Of a stretch of DNA of 64,000 nt, positions 28,048-35,786 are shown in pieces. This DNA comes from UBA12191 sp964422295 (lineage in GTDB: Bacteria; Planctomycetota; UBA8108; UBA1146): the NCBI GenBank assembly GCA_964422295.1, contig CAYRAM010000014.1:1-64000 (forward strand). The letters are read 5' to 3'. The position numbers and the translations under genes were made by a program. Within the stretch, counting starts at the first letter, position 1, and each line of letters opens with the position of its first letter. The notes beneath the pieces were generated by a model. The model was given only the letters and a program-made list of their open reading frames with translations. It did not search any database and was not told the origin of the DNA.

Positions 28048-28275
28048 CTATGCCTGACGGGCTTCCACCGCCGAATAAATTTCAGAGTGCTCAGGGAATC
28101 GGTCCAATTCTTTCTTGCTGAAAACCAATTCGCCATCGATCTCTACTTCAAAAACACCGCCACCACTTTCGATCAGGCGCACATTGACACCATACTTATC
28201 ATTGAGATCGGCCGCCAAACTGGTGGCCTGGGGGGTGTAGTTTCACTTTACGCAGTACTCGATGCTGATATCCAT
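28048..28275 (-). CDS. SelW/Rdx-family selenoprotein with in-frame TGA (selenocysteine)
   Basis: Reading through one TGA at 28243-28245, the minus strand encodes 75 residues from ATG 28275 to TAG 28048. The start is MDISIEYCVK, then the TGA codon, then NYTPQATSLAADLNDKYGV. This gives a C-x-x-U redox motif (Cys 8, Sec 11) after the first beta strand, exactly where SelW/SelT/SelH/Rdx proteins have CxxU or CxxC. The later part, ESGGGVFEVEIDGELVFSKK and ELDRFPEHSEI, matches the family hallmark GGVFEV.(V/I)DG.L.(F/W)SK. Nothing after the TGA is lost, so it is not a decayed gene. A hairpin suited to a bacterial SECIS starts 14 bases after the TGA. AAAGGA lies upstream of the ATG. The protein should be a small cytoplasmic thioredoxin-fold oxidoreductase; its substrate is unknown. 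ettA follows after 33 bases. Confidence 0.88.
28210..28245 (-). promoter_or_regulatory. Candidate bacterial SECIS element with its UGA codon
   Basis: On the minus strand the UGA (28245-28243) is followed by 14 bases and then GGCC-A-CC, loop AGUUU, GG-C-GGCC (28228-28210). The stem has 4 bp, one mismatch and 2-3 bp. The apical loop begins 21 bases after the UGA and has G at its second position. Known bacterial SECIS elements have the loop about 16-37 bases after UGA with a G in the first two loop positions, so this fits. SelB recognition is inferred. Confidence 0.65.
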
Positions 28276-28400
28276 CGGCTTGTTTCCTTTCGCTCAATCA
28301 AAAACGATTCGGGTGAGGCTCTAAAAATCTTTACTGCTGGGAGGGATTCCGCCAACTGCGACTCCCAACCAGGAAGATTGGAGTTTATGTTACGGAACGG

Positions 28401-29807
28401 ATGACAGGTGTACCAGCAGACCGGGAAAGCGAGAACAAGAATATGCAGGATGTCGTCAATCAACTGGCCTCAGAGCAGTCGGTACATATCAAGAAATTGA
28501 TCGAATGGCTGAAAATTCCCAGTGTTTCCACCGACTCCAGCCTCAAAGAGGAAGTGCGCCGGGCAGGGCAGTGGATCGAAAAAGAACTCTCAAGCTCCGG
28601 CTTTGACACCCGCCTCGACGACACTGACGGGCACCCCATCTGCGTCGCCCAATGGAACGGCGCTCCAGGTGCTCCTACCCTATTGATCTATGGCCACTAT
28701 GATGTCCAGCCACCGGAGCCGCTGGACCTGTGGCGACACGGCGCATTCGAGCCAACACTCGAAGGGGAAGATCTCATCGCCCGCGGCGCCACCGATGACA
28801 AAGGCCAAGCCCTCGCATTGGTCAGGGGAGTCTGCGGTGTCCTGCGCTCCCGGGGAAGCCTGCCGATCAACGTCAAGTTTGTCATCGAAGGAGAAGAGGA
28901 GATCGGCTCGCCGAATCTGGCCTCCTACCTGGAAGCCCACAAGGATGACCTTGCTGCAGACGTCGCCCTGATCGCCGACTGCTCCCAGTTCGGCCCCGGC
29001 GTGCCGGCGATCACTGTCGGCTTGAAAGGATTGGTCTACCTGGAGATTTTTGTGCAAGGTCCCAACAGAGATCTGCACTCCGGATCTTTCGGTGGTGCTG
29101 TAGAAAATCCCGCCAACGCACTGACACGGATGCTCGGCAGTTTGCGAGATGAAAAGGGCCACATCACCATCCCGCGATTCTACGATCGGGTCCGCGAACT
29201 CTCCGAAGAGGAACGAGCGGCCATCCGTGAATTACCCTTCGATGAAGAGGGATTCAGATCTGATCTGGAAGTTTCCCGGGTTCATGGGGAAGAAGGATAC
29301 TCAACCCTGGAAAGAAAATGGGCACGTCCGACCCTCGATATCAATGGACTGCTCAGCGGTTGGACCGGTGAAGGTGCAAAGACTGTTCTCCCCGCACACG
29401 CCAGTGCAAAGATGTCGATGCGCTTGGTACCCGACCAGGATCCCGATGAAATTGCAGACCTTGTCGTCAGTCATCTCAAAATGATCTGTCCAGATACCTG
29501 CTCCATCGATGTGCACTGTCATCACGGAGCAAAACCGGTATTGGTCGAGCAAAACAGCCCCTGGCTCGATGCTACTTCCAGGGCTATCGAAAAGGGATTT
29601 GGCAAGGCTCCTGTGATGATCCGCGAAGGCGGATCGATTCCCGTAGTCAGCGATCTCAAGGCAACCCTCGGAATGGATACGATCCTTCTGGGGCTCGGGC
29701 TCCCCGATGACAACGCCCACTCTCCCAATGAAAAGTTCCACCTCCCCGATTATCAAAAAGGAATCGAGACGATGGCCTGGCTTCTGGATGAGTTGTCTAC
29801 CGTATGA
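28401..29807 (+). CDS. M20 family dipeptidase/metallopeptidase
   Basis: 468 residues; an in-frame ATG at 28443 (15th codon) is a possible shorter start. Family motifs are clear: YGHYDVQPP with metal ligand His 99 and catalytic Asp 101, ARGATDDKG with metal ligand Asp 132, EGEEEIGS with the catalytic/metal Glu pair 166-167, a dimerisation domain from about 200 (DLHSGSFGG), and a late His region (DNAHSPNE). This is the cytosolic nonspecific dipeptidase/CNDP-like branch of M20, which hydrolyses dipeptides or N-acyl amino acids with two zinc or manganese ions. No signal peptide. Its stop overlaps the pirin start by four bases, so the two are likely cotranscribed. Confidence 0.92.
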   Translation: MTGVPADRESENKNMQDVVNQLASEQSVHIKKLIEWLKIPSVSTDSSLKEEVRRAGQWIEKELSSSGFDTRLDDTDGHPICVAQWNGAPGAPTLLIYGHYDVQPPEPLDLWRHGAFEPTLEGEDLIARGATDDKGQALALVRGVCGVLRSRGSLPINVKFVIEGEEEIGSPNLASYLEAHKDDLAADVALIADCSQFGPGVPAITVGLKGLVYLEIFVQGPNRDLHSGSFGGAVENPANALTRMLGSLRDEKGHITIPRFYDRVRELSEEERAAIRELPFDEEGFRSDLEVSRVHGEEGYSTLERKWARPTLDINGLLSGWTGEGAKTVLPAHASAKMSMRLVPDQDPDEIADLVVSHLKMICPDTCSIDVHCHHGAKPVLVEQNSPWLDATSRAIEKGFGKAPVMIREGGSIPVVSDLKATLGMDTILLGLGLPDDNAHSPNEKFHLPDYQKGIETMAWLLDELSTV

Positions 29808-30496
29808 AGATTCGCTCCGCTGACGAGAGGGGTTCTGCAAACTACGGCTGGCTTGATGCCCGCTACACCTTCAGTTTCGGTGAGTATCTCGACCCTGAAT
29901 GGATGGGGTGGAGATGTCTGCGGGTAATGAACGAAGACCGCATCGCTGGCGAGACCGGCTTCCCTTCCCACCCTCACAGGGAGATGGAGATCGTCACCAT
30001 CATCCTCGACGGAGCCCTCGCCCATGAGGATTCCACGGGCAGTTCCGGTGTCATCCGACAAGGGGAAGTACAAGTGATGAGTGCGGGAAGTGGCATCATC
30101 CACAGTGAAAAAAACCCCGAGTCAGAACATGTTCATCTTTATCAAGTTTGGCTACAACCCGCAGAACAGGGAATTGAACCACGCCACGATCAGCGCCACT
30201 TCTCTGAAGAAGGCCGAAAGGGTAATTGGCAACTCCTCGTCTCGGGAAACCGAGAAGAGAACACGCTTCAAATCTGCCAAGACGCCAGAATATCCCGCAG
30301 AATTTTCGAAGCAGGTGACACAGTCACCGTCTCCGTAGAATCCACGAGGGGGCATTGGGTTCAGGTGATATCAGGTGAAATCGAAATTGACGATGTTGTC
30401 CTAAAAAGTAGTGACGGCATCGGAATCGATGATTCCGCCCAATATTCCATCACAGCGTTGAATGCAGCGGACTTGCTTCTCTTTGATCTTCCATGA
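29804..30496 (+). CDS. Pirin family protein (YhhW/quercetinase-like bicupin)
   Basis: 230 residues, the usual length for YhhW-type pirins. The N-terminal cupin has FPSHPHREMEIVTIILDGAL, with His 57 and His 59, and later GSGIIHSEKN with His 101 and Glu 103, the four metal ligands of pirins. The C-terminal half is the second cupin-like fold. Members bind iron or other metals, and some oxidise quercetin, but the physiological role is unknown. ATGA overlap with the M20 peptidase gene suggests translational coupling. Confidence 0.92.
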   Translation: MKIRSADERGSANYGWLDARYTFSFGEYLDPEWMGWRCLRVMNEDRIAGETGFPSHPHREMEIVTIILDGALAHEDSTGSSGVIRQGEVQVMSAGSGIIHSEKNPESEHVHLYQVWLQPAEQGIEPRHDQRHFSEEGRKGNWQLLVSGNREENTLQICQDARISRRIFEAGDTVTVSVESTRGHWVQVISGEIEIDDVVLKSSDGIGIDDSAQYSITALNAADLLLFDLP

Positions 30497-30508
30497 TTCA
30501 TCGGCTTG

Positions 30509-32065
30509 TCATCGACGCCATGTAAAGGGCAACAACAGAATCAGAATGGCGTAGATTTCCAGTCGCCCAAGCAACATCAGCAACATCAACAATACTTTTC
30601 CGGGACTTGGAATTTCTGCGTAGTTTTCCAGAGGACCAACACCACCAAATCCGGGACCGATATTCCCCAATGTTGACAATGTTGCCCCAAAGGCTGTCAA
30701 CAACAGATCATCTTCCAATGCACCATTCACAACTCTGGCCGAATTCGGATCCATGCTTCCTGCAGAACCTGACCAACCAGGATCCAAGATAAATGCAAGC
30801 AGGAACACTGAGAGCAAAAACAGAAGCAACCATAGCGCCAAAAACCCCAAGACCCTGGAGACGATTTCCCTCTCCACATTCTTGTTGTTCAGCTTCAACG
30901 AGATCACCGCCTGAGGCCTGACCAAGAGTGCGATTTCACGAATGCTGAATTTGACAAGCATTAGGAATCTGACCACTTTTACCCCACCCGTAGTGGATCC
31001 AGCACACCCTCCAATGAGCATCAGTACTGCCAACAGCACCCTGCATGCATTGGGCCAGTGGTCAAAGTCTGCGGTGACAAATCCACAACCGGAAAACAAG
31101 GTCGCCACCTGAAAACTGGCCAGCCGTAAACATCCGCCAAAGGTCGAATAAGCCTCAGGATTGTCTGTTTTTGCTGGAAACACATTGGTGTTGTATAGCA
31201 TCGATGCCACAAAGAGCATTGCGAATATTGCGACTCCGAAGAAAAACTTGCACTCTCCATCACTGAACGCGCGCAATTGACCCTGAAATATAAATCGGAA
31301 GTGTAGTACAAAGTTGACTGATGCGATCAACATGAAACTGGTCACGACTGCATCCACATAAGCACTGTTGAAGTGTGCAATACTCATGTTGTGAGGAGAA
31401 AATCCACCAGTAGAGAGCGTGCTCAAAGCGACAGTGACCGCATCAAACCAGCCCATCTCGGGCAACAGCAACAAGACTTCAACTACGGTGAAAAGGGTGT
31501 AGATCCCCCACAAGTACAAGGCTGTTTGGGTCACCCGAGGGGTCAGCTTTTCCTTGGTGGGACCAGGAACCTCTGCACGGAACATGTGTACGCTTCCTGA
31601 TCCGATCAGGGGCATCACCGCAAGGGTCAGCAAAACGAATCCCATTCCACCAAACCACTGCGTTAGATTGCGCCAAAAGAGCAATCCCGGGGTCAACGCT
31701 TCGATGTCTTTTAAGATCGTTGCCCCGGTGGTGGTGAACCCACTCATCGTTTCGAAACAGGCATCGAGCAATGATGGGATCCCCGATGGGGCGAACCAAA
31801 ATGGCAGTGCACCAAAGAAACTGGCCAACAACCAACTCAGGCCAACCACTCCGAATGCTTCCCTCGCTCTAAGCTCGCTGATCTTCTTGGAATTGAAGAG
31901 CCAGAGGACCCCGCCGACCAGGAAAGTCACCACACTTGAGAGAATAAAAGCGGGATATTCCTCAGTTGAATCCAATAACCATGAGACCCCCAAAGGAATC
32001 AGCATCAATCCCGACAGAACGAGGAGCAGTAAGCCCAATACGGCAAAGATGGGGCGTATCCTCAA
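30509..32065 (-). CDS. trkH: TrkH-type potassium uptake channel subunit
   Basis: 518 residues, polytopic, with the repeated membrane-pore-membrane plan of TrkH/KtrB. Pore-loop stretches are visible: ETMSGFTTTGATILKDIEAL with the following GLLFWRNLTQWFGGMGFVLL, LSTLSTGGFSPHNMSI, GGCAGSTTGGVKVVRFLML and FGATLSTLGNIGPGFGGVGP. It imports K+ through the inner membrane when the TrkA ring is bound. Its start overlaps the stop of trkA by four bases (32062-32065), and the pair forms an operon. Convergent with the pirin gene, 12 bases apart. Confident. Confidence 0.95.
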   Translation of the reverse strand: MRIRPIFAVLGLLLLVLSGLMLIPLGVSWLLDSTEEYPAFILSSVVTFLVGGVLWLFNSKKISELRAREAFGVVGLSWLLASFFGALPFWFAPSGIPSLLDACFETMSGFTTTGATILKDIEALTPGLLFWRNLTQWFGGMGFVLLTLAVMPLIGSGSVHMFRAEVPGPTKEKLTPRVTQTALYLWGIYTLFTVVEVLLLLPEMGWFDAVTVALSTLSTGGFSPHNMSIAHFNSAYVDAVVTSFMLIASVNFVLHFRFIFQGQLRAFSDGECKFFFGVAIFAMLFVASMLYNTNVFPAKTDNPEAYSTFGGCLRLASFQVATLFSGCGFVTADFDHWPNACRVLLAVLMLIGGCAGSTTGGVKVVRFLMLVKFSIREIALLVRPQAVISLKLNNKNVEREIVSRVLGFLALWLLLFLLSVFLLAFILDPGWSGSAGSMDPNSARVVNGALEDDLLLTAFGATLSTLGNIGPGFGGVGPLENYAEIPSPGKVLLMLLMLLGRLEIYAILILLLPFTWRR

Positions 32066-33441
32066 CGGAGGAACCCTCTCCTGCGAGTAAACAATTTTTC
32101 TATCGCTTCGACCGCTTCTGGCAGGGCGAAGATAATCACGTGATCACCCGCAAGAATCTCCGTATCACCACCTGCAGTCTTGATTTCTTCGCCCGTTTCA
32201 TGCTTACGTTGAATCGCCCCAATGATGCTCGCTTTCGGAAGTTTCAGATCTCTGATCTTCTTTCCAACTACCAGTTGATTTTCTGTGACCTCATATTCCC
32301 GGACTTCCGCTCCTGATGCCCCCACTTGGGAAACCCGCACAACATTTCCACGGCGGATTACACGGAGGATATCACTGACTGTGACTCTTCTGGGATTGAT
32401 GACTTCACCAAAGTTGGTTTGGTGGAAAACAGGCAGAAACTGGTCATTTTCGCTGCGAACCAAAATCCTTCTCACTCCTGCCTTTCGGATCAACATCGCA
32501 TTGGTGAGATTTTCTGTGTCGTCTGTGCCCAGGGCGAGAAAATAATCCGCCAGTCCAATCTCATTTTCAATCACAAAGTCTCGATCAGTGATGTTCCCGT
32601 GAAGAACGAGAGTTCTGTTGAGTTGCTCTGCTGCTTTTTCAGCGGCATTGCGGTCCTTTTCGACCAAAACGAGAGTCCGAATCGATCGGATTTCCTCGAT
32701 GCGACGTGCAACCTCAAGGCCTAATCGGGTTGCGCCGGATATAACCACCTTGTCGACGACTTCCGTTTCCGGATGAACAAGTTCACGGAAGTGTTCAAAT
32801 TGGCTCTCCGGCATCAGCACGTAGATATGGTCTCCGGCAATGAGTCGATCATCCCCCCTGGGAATCATCAAATCATCGCCACGGAATATCGCCACGATCA
32901 AGCCCAGTTTTTTGGGGTCATGATGTTTTCGCAAATCTTTGAGAACGATGCCGTCCAATGCGGAGCCCTCCGAGATGACATATCCCCAAAGGAAGAGTTT
33001 GTCTTCTGCAAAAGTTGACACATCAAACGCACCCGGATGCTGAACCAAACGTTGGATCTTCTCTGCGGTGACGGCGATGGGGTTCACGGCGGCATCGGCA
33101 CCATACTTTTCCATCAGTTGCTGATTTCCCGAAAGCTCTGTGTTTCTCAGGCGAACAACACACTTGGCTGCACCAAGGTGCTTTGCAAGCAAACTGACCG
33201 TGATATTGGTTTCATCCCGATCGGTGACAGCGATGACCAAATCAGCGCTATCGACTTTGGCCTGACGCAATATTCGGGGGCTGGCAGCATTTCCGAGGAT
33301 CGCCTGGACATTCAAGCGATCATCGATGCGCTGGATCAACTCACTGTCTGAGTCGATGATGGTCATTTTATGACTCTCGGCAGAGAGTCTCTCTGCGAGG
33401 TGAAAGCCGACCACCCCTGCTCCGATGACAACGATGCGCAT
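32062..33441 (-). CDS. trkA: Trk system potassium transport regulatory protein TrkA
   Basis: 459 residues with the duplicated RCK arrangement: first Rossmann motif IGAGVVGFHLAERL (residues 6-19), NAASPRILRQA and DLVIAVTDRDETNI, a TrkA-C domain (about 140-220), then a second, weaker Rossmann half (VVISGATRLGLEVARRIEE, DYFLALGTDDTENLTNAMLI) and a final TrkA-C domain to residue 453. TrkA binds NAD(H)/ATP as a cytoplasmic ring and gates TrkH. It is the first gene of the trkA-trkH operon; the divergent neighbour at 33724 is 282 bases away. Confidence 0.95.
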   Translation of the reverse strand: MRIVVIGAGVVGFHLAERLSAESHKMTIIDSDSELIQRIDDRLNVQAILGNAASPRILRQAKVDSADLVIAVTDRDETNITVSLLAKHLGAAKCVVRLRNTELSGNQQLMEKYGADAAVNPIAVTAEKIQRLVQHPGAFDVSTFAEDKLFLWGYVISEGSALDGIVLKDLRKHHDPKKLGLIVAIFRGDDLMIPRGDDRLIAGDHIYVLMPESQFEHFRELVHPETEVVDKVVISGATRLGLEVARRIEEIRSIRTLVLVEKDRNAAEKAAEQLNRTLVLHGNITDRDFVIENEIGLADYFLALGTDDTENLTNAMLIRKAGVRRILVRSENDQFLPVFHQTNFGEVINPRRVTVSDILRVIRRGNVVRVSQVGASGAEVREYEVTENQLVVGKKIRDLKLPKASIIGAIQRKHETGEEIKTAGGDTEILAGDHVIIFALPEAVEAIEKLFTRRRGFLR

Positions 33442-33723
33442 TCAATCCTCCGGATCTTCAAGGATGGCAGCGATGACTACAGCGCGTCCAGAAGCCCCGA
33501 TGATAGGGAAATCCCAAAAAATCTCCATGATTCCGTGGGTCTCTGGATCTCTCACTTGGGAAGTTTATCCTCATTTCGGGACCAGATTCCGAATCCGGGG
33601 CTGTCGGGCAGGCTTGCCGAAGCCCTGTGATTTCTGTGCCCAATCGATGCTTTGACCCCAAAGTCGGTCTGGAGGCAGATTTTGTTTCAGCGAATAGCCC
33701 TACAATTCGGAGTCTCAAACCTC

Positions 33724-34737
33724 ATGAAGGCACTTTGTTTGTCAGCAGCTCTTCTTCCATCATTATTTACTTTTTCAGCGACACCATTAACTGCCCAGCA
33801 ACCCACTCCTCAAAACGGGTTTGCAGCAAAGGTCAATGGAGAAGTAATCACGCTGGCAGAACTCGTGCAACTGATCGACAGGAGACTTGAACCAAACTTT
33901 GGACGAGTACCTGACTCTCTCATCGAACAGGAGCGTGAAAGGCTCAAACCTGTAGTTTTGAGAGAGTTGATCGAGAGAAGATTGATGGTTCAGCAGGCAA
34001 GGCGCGAAGGAATCATATTGCATGACGGCGCGATTGACGACTACCTGCAAAAAACTGTTGATCGCATGAGCAGGGTTGAAGGAACCCGATTCTCCATCGA
34101 TGACTACGTGTTTCTTTGGAAGCAGCAATTTGGAGAAAGTGAGGATCAACTCAGAAAAAATCTTGGCGACGAAATCCTCATTAAAGAACTGAAAAATCAA
34201 AAACTGAAGATTTCCACGAGTATCTCTCCCCGTCAATTGAGGTCTTATTACCGGGACAATGTTGACGACTTCTCCCAGGATGGATCGGTGAAATTTCGCC
34301 AACTTCTCGTATCAATCAGTGATCAAGATCACTCTAAAATCATCAAACAGATCGATCAGGATCTGGCTTCCGGCGAAGCTTTGCCAACCCTGATAAAAAA
34401 GTATTCCAGCGGCCCGAGGTCTGAAGATGGCGGGCTTTATCAGATGAAAGACAGCCAACTGGATGACCGATTCCCTCCTGTCCCTGAAGTGGTCAGAGGG
34501 CTGGCTGTTGGCCAAAGTTCTGATTGGTTTGTCTGTCGAGGTTACTCACACAAGATCCTGCTCGAGGAGAGGATTCACGGAGGTCCGCTGAACTTTGAAG
34601 AGGCCCAGGGGCAGATTCGCCTGATTCTGCGCGAAAAACTGCTCGAAAAGCAGCATCAGAAGTTTGAGCGCCAATTGTGGAAAAAAGCGAAGATCCAAGT
34701 TTTCATCCCGGGTATTGAGATTTCAGGGGCTATCTGA
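33724..34737 (+). CDS. SurA-like periplasmic peptidyl-prolyl isomerase/chaperone
   Basis: Start at 33724, where a signal peptide begins (MKALCLSAALLPSLFTFSAT...LTAQ); the frame is open from 33652. About 337 residues. A SurA N-terminal-like helical domain (AAKVNGEVITLAELVQLIDR, LRELIERRLMVQQARREGI) is followed by one parvulin-like domain (VKFRQLLVSIS, ALPTLIKKYSSGPRSEDGG, FPPVPEVVRGLAVGQSSDWF) and a C-terminal helix. SurA-type proteins chaperone outer-membrane proteins in the periplasm. Only one rotamase domain is seen, against two in E. coli SurA. The gene following after 40 bases is on the same strand. Confidence 0.87.
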   Translation: MKALCLSAALLPSLFTFSATPLTAQQPTPQNGFAAKVNGEVITLAELVQLIDRRLEPNFGRVPDSLIEQERERLKPVVLRELIERRLMVQQARREGIILHDGAIDDYLQKTVDRMSRVEGTRFSIDDYVFLWKQQFGESEDQLRKNLGDEILIKELKNQKLKISTSISPRQLRSYYRDNVDDFSQDGSVKFRQLLVSISDQDHSKIIKQIDQDLASGEALPTLIKKYSSGPRSEDGGLYQMKDSQLDDRFPPVPEVVRGLAVGQSSDWFVCRGYSHKILLEERIHGGPLNFEEAQGQIRLILREKLLEKQHQKFERQLWKKAKIQVFIPGIEISGAI

Positions 34738-34777
34738 TCGCTGTCGCTATATCAACCCTGATTTAGCAGGAGACTCC

Positions 34778-35623
34778 ATGACCATCATCGTTCTTATCGT
34801 TTCCGTTTTGTTTTCCCAGGTTCCCGATACGGAACCGGCAAAAGCATTCACAGTTGGTGCTGACACGTACAGTCTCACGACTCGTTCCCGTGAAGTGAGC
34901 CTCCGTGATGTATATGGCTGGAGACAACAGCTGGTCCTCTATAGCGTCTACAAAAATGAGAAATTCTTACACCCATCGAGAATAGATGGCGGCAGATTCT
35001 TCAGCTGTCCCTTCGACAGAACCGTCGAGATTAAAAACATCTTCTCCGAAGAGCGGCAAATCGGCTGGATGCTGGTGGGTGGAGGGATTTGTGGGAACAC
35101 CTTCTCCTACAGGATTGAACTGATCATTCCCGAAACCAGTGAACACTCTCCCGAATATCACCAATTCACTTTTATCACCAAGGTCATTCCCAATCTGATC
35201 CCCACTGAGAAGGGTGCAAAGGTCTGTTTTTTCGAACAGAACTGGGGCGGTGGAGGAACCGCTACCAGTTTCTATGTGCCTAAAAAATTAGAGATTGATG
35301 TGACTCGTGGTCGAGCAGATATCAGAAAAGGGGATGTCTTCGAGAATCTCGATTACTTTGAATGGGAATCTGGCACACCCGGATCTGGCACAAAGACTTT
35401 CCTGGGCCCCTTTGTTGCCGGGCTTGAAGCCAAATACCCTGATCTGATGCGCTACGCCCTCCAGTACTACGACAATGATGACCGGGACTGGTATGACGTC
35501 CATTTCAAGGATGGAAGCCTTGAAGGAATGAAATCACTGGTTACCAAGGTCGAGGCTTTGCGCTCACTCCACGAAGAGGTGAAATCGGTTGTCGACTGGA
35601 ACCTGAGCGAGCATCCCAAATGA
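34778..35623 (+). CDS. Secreted protein of unknown function
   Basis: Start at 34778: AGGAG stands five bases before the ATG and a short signal-like hydrophobic segment follows (MTIIVLIVSVLFSQVPDTEP); the frame is open from 34664 inside the upstream gene. About 281 residues, rich in aromatic residues and Gly (MLVGGGICGNTFSYRIELII, CFFEQNWGGGGTATSFYV, LQYYDNDDRDWYDVHFKDGS). Two cysteines could form a disulfide in the periplasm. I recognise no family. It follows the SurA-like gene by 40 bases and may be cotranscribed; a shared bidirectional terminator lies 30 bases beyond its stop. Confidence 0.7.
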   Translation: MTIIVLIVSVLFSQVPDTEPAKAFTVGADTYSLTTRSREVSLRDVYGWRQQLVLYSVYKNEKFLHPSRIDGGRFFSCPFDRTVEIKNIFSEERQIGWMLVGGGICGNTFSYRIELIIPETSEHSPEYHQFTFITKVIPNLIPTEKGAKVCFFEQNWGGGGTATSFYVPKKLEIDVTRGRADIRKGDVFENLDYFEWESGTPGSGTKTFLGPFVAGLEAKYPDLMRYALQYYDNDDRDWYDVHFKDGSLEGMKSLVTKVEALRSLHEEVKSVVDWNLSEHPK

Positions 35624-35651
35624 TCATGACTCGAAGCTGAAGACGGTCATC

Positions 35652-35691
35652 AAAAAAAGAGCGCTGGAGAAGTTCCCCAGCGCTCTTTTTT
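35652..35691. terminator. Bidirectional Rho-independent terminator between convergent genes
   Basis: AGAGCGCTGG and CCAGCGCTCT pair over 10 bp around a 9-base loop. An A run lies on the left and a T run on the right, so a U tail follows the hairpin on either strand. It separates the plus gene ending at 35623 from the minus gene ending at 35787. Confidence 0.9.
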
Positions 35692-35694
35692 AAT

Positions 35695-35754
35695 GCTCTG
35701 ATCAACACTGCTCTGATCAACACTGCTCTGATCAACACTGCTCTGATCAACACT
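35695..35754. repeat. Four perfect tandem copies of a 15-bp unit
   Basis: GCTCTGATCAACACT is repeated four times without change (starts at 35695, 35710, 35725, 35740). Each unit contains the palindrome TGATCA. The array lies in the short gap between the bidirectional terminator and the end of the minus-strand gene at 35787. Confidence 0.98.
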
Positions 35755-35786
35755 ATGCAGCTTCAAAACTCTGATTTCAGCGAAGC

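Noticed and set aside
28243..28245. The TGA inside the Rdx-like frame as evidence of a pseudogene
   Set aside because: The frame downstream is intact and conserved in character to a natural stop, the TGA is exactly at the CxxU position, and a SECIS-like hairpin follows. Decay would not be so tidy.
33458..33718. Possible gene in the trkA/SurA-like divergent gap
   Set aside because: Frames on both strands here are short, unsupported by a ribosome site or hydrophobic signal, and overlap each other; the region is more likely promoter sequence.
35541..35753. Short minus-strand frame made of LIRAV repeats
   Set aside because: It is only a translation of the 15-bp tandem repeat, lies across a terminator hairpin and into the 3' end of a plus-strand gene, and has no ribosome site.
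35695..35754. CRISPR-like array
   Set aside because: Units are 15 bp, contiguous and without spacers; no cas genes are nearby. It is a simple tandem repeat.
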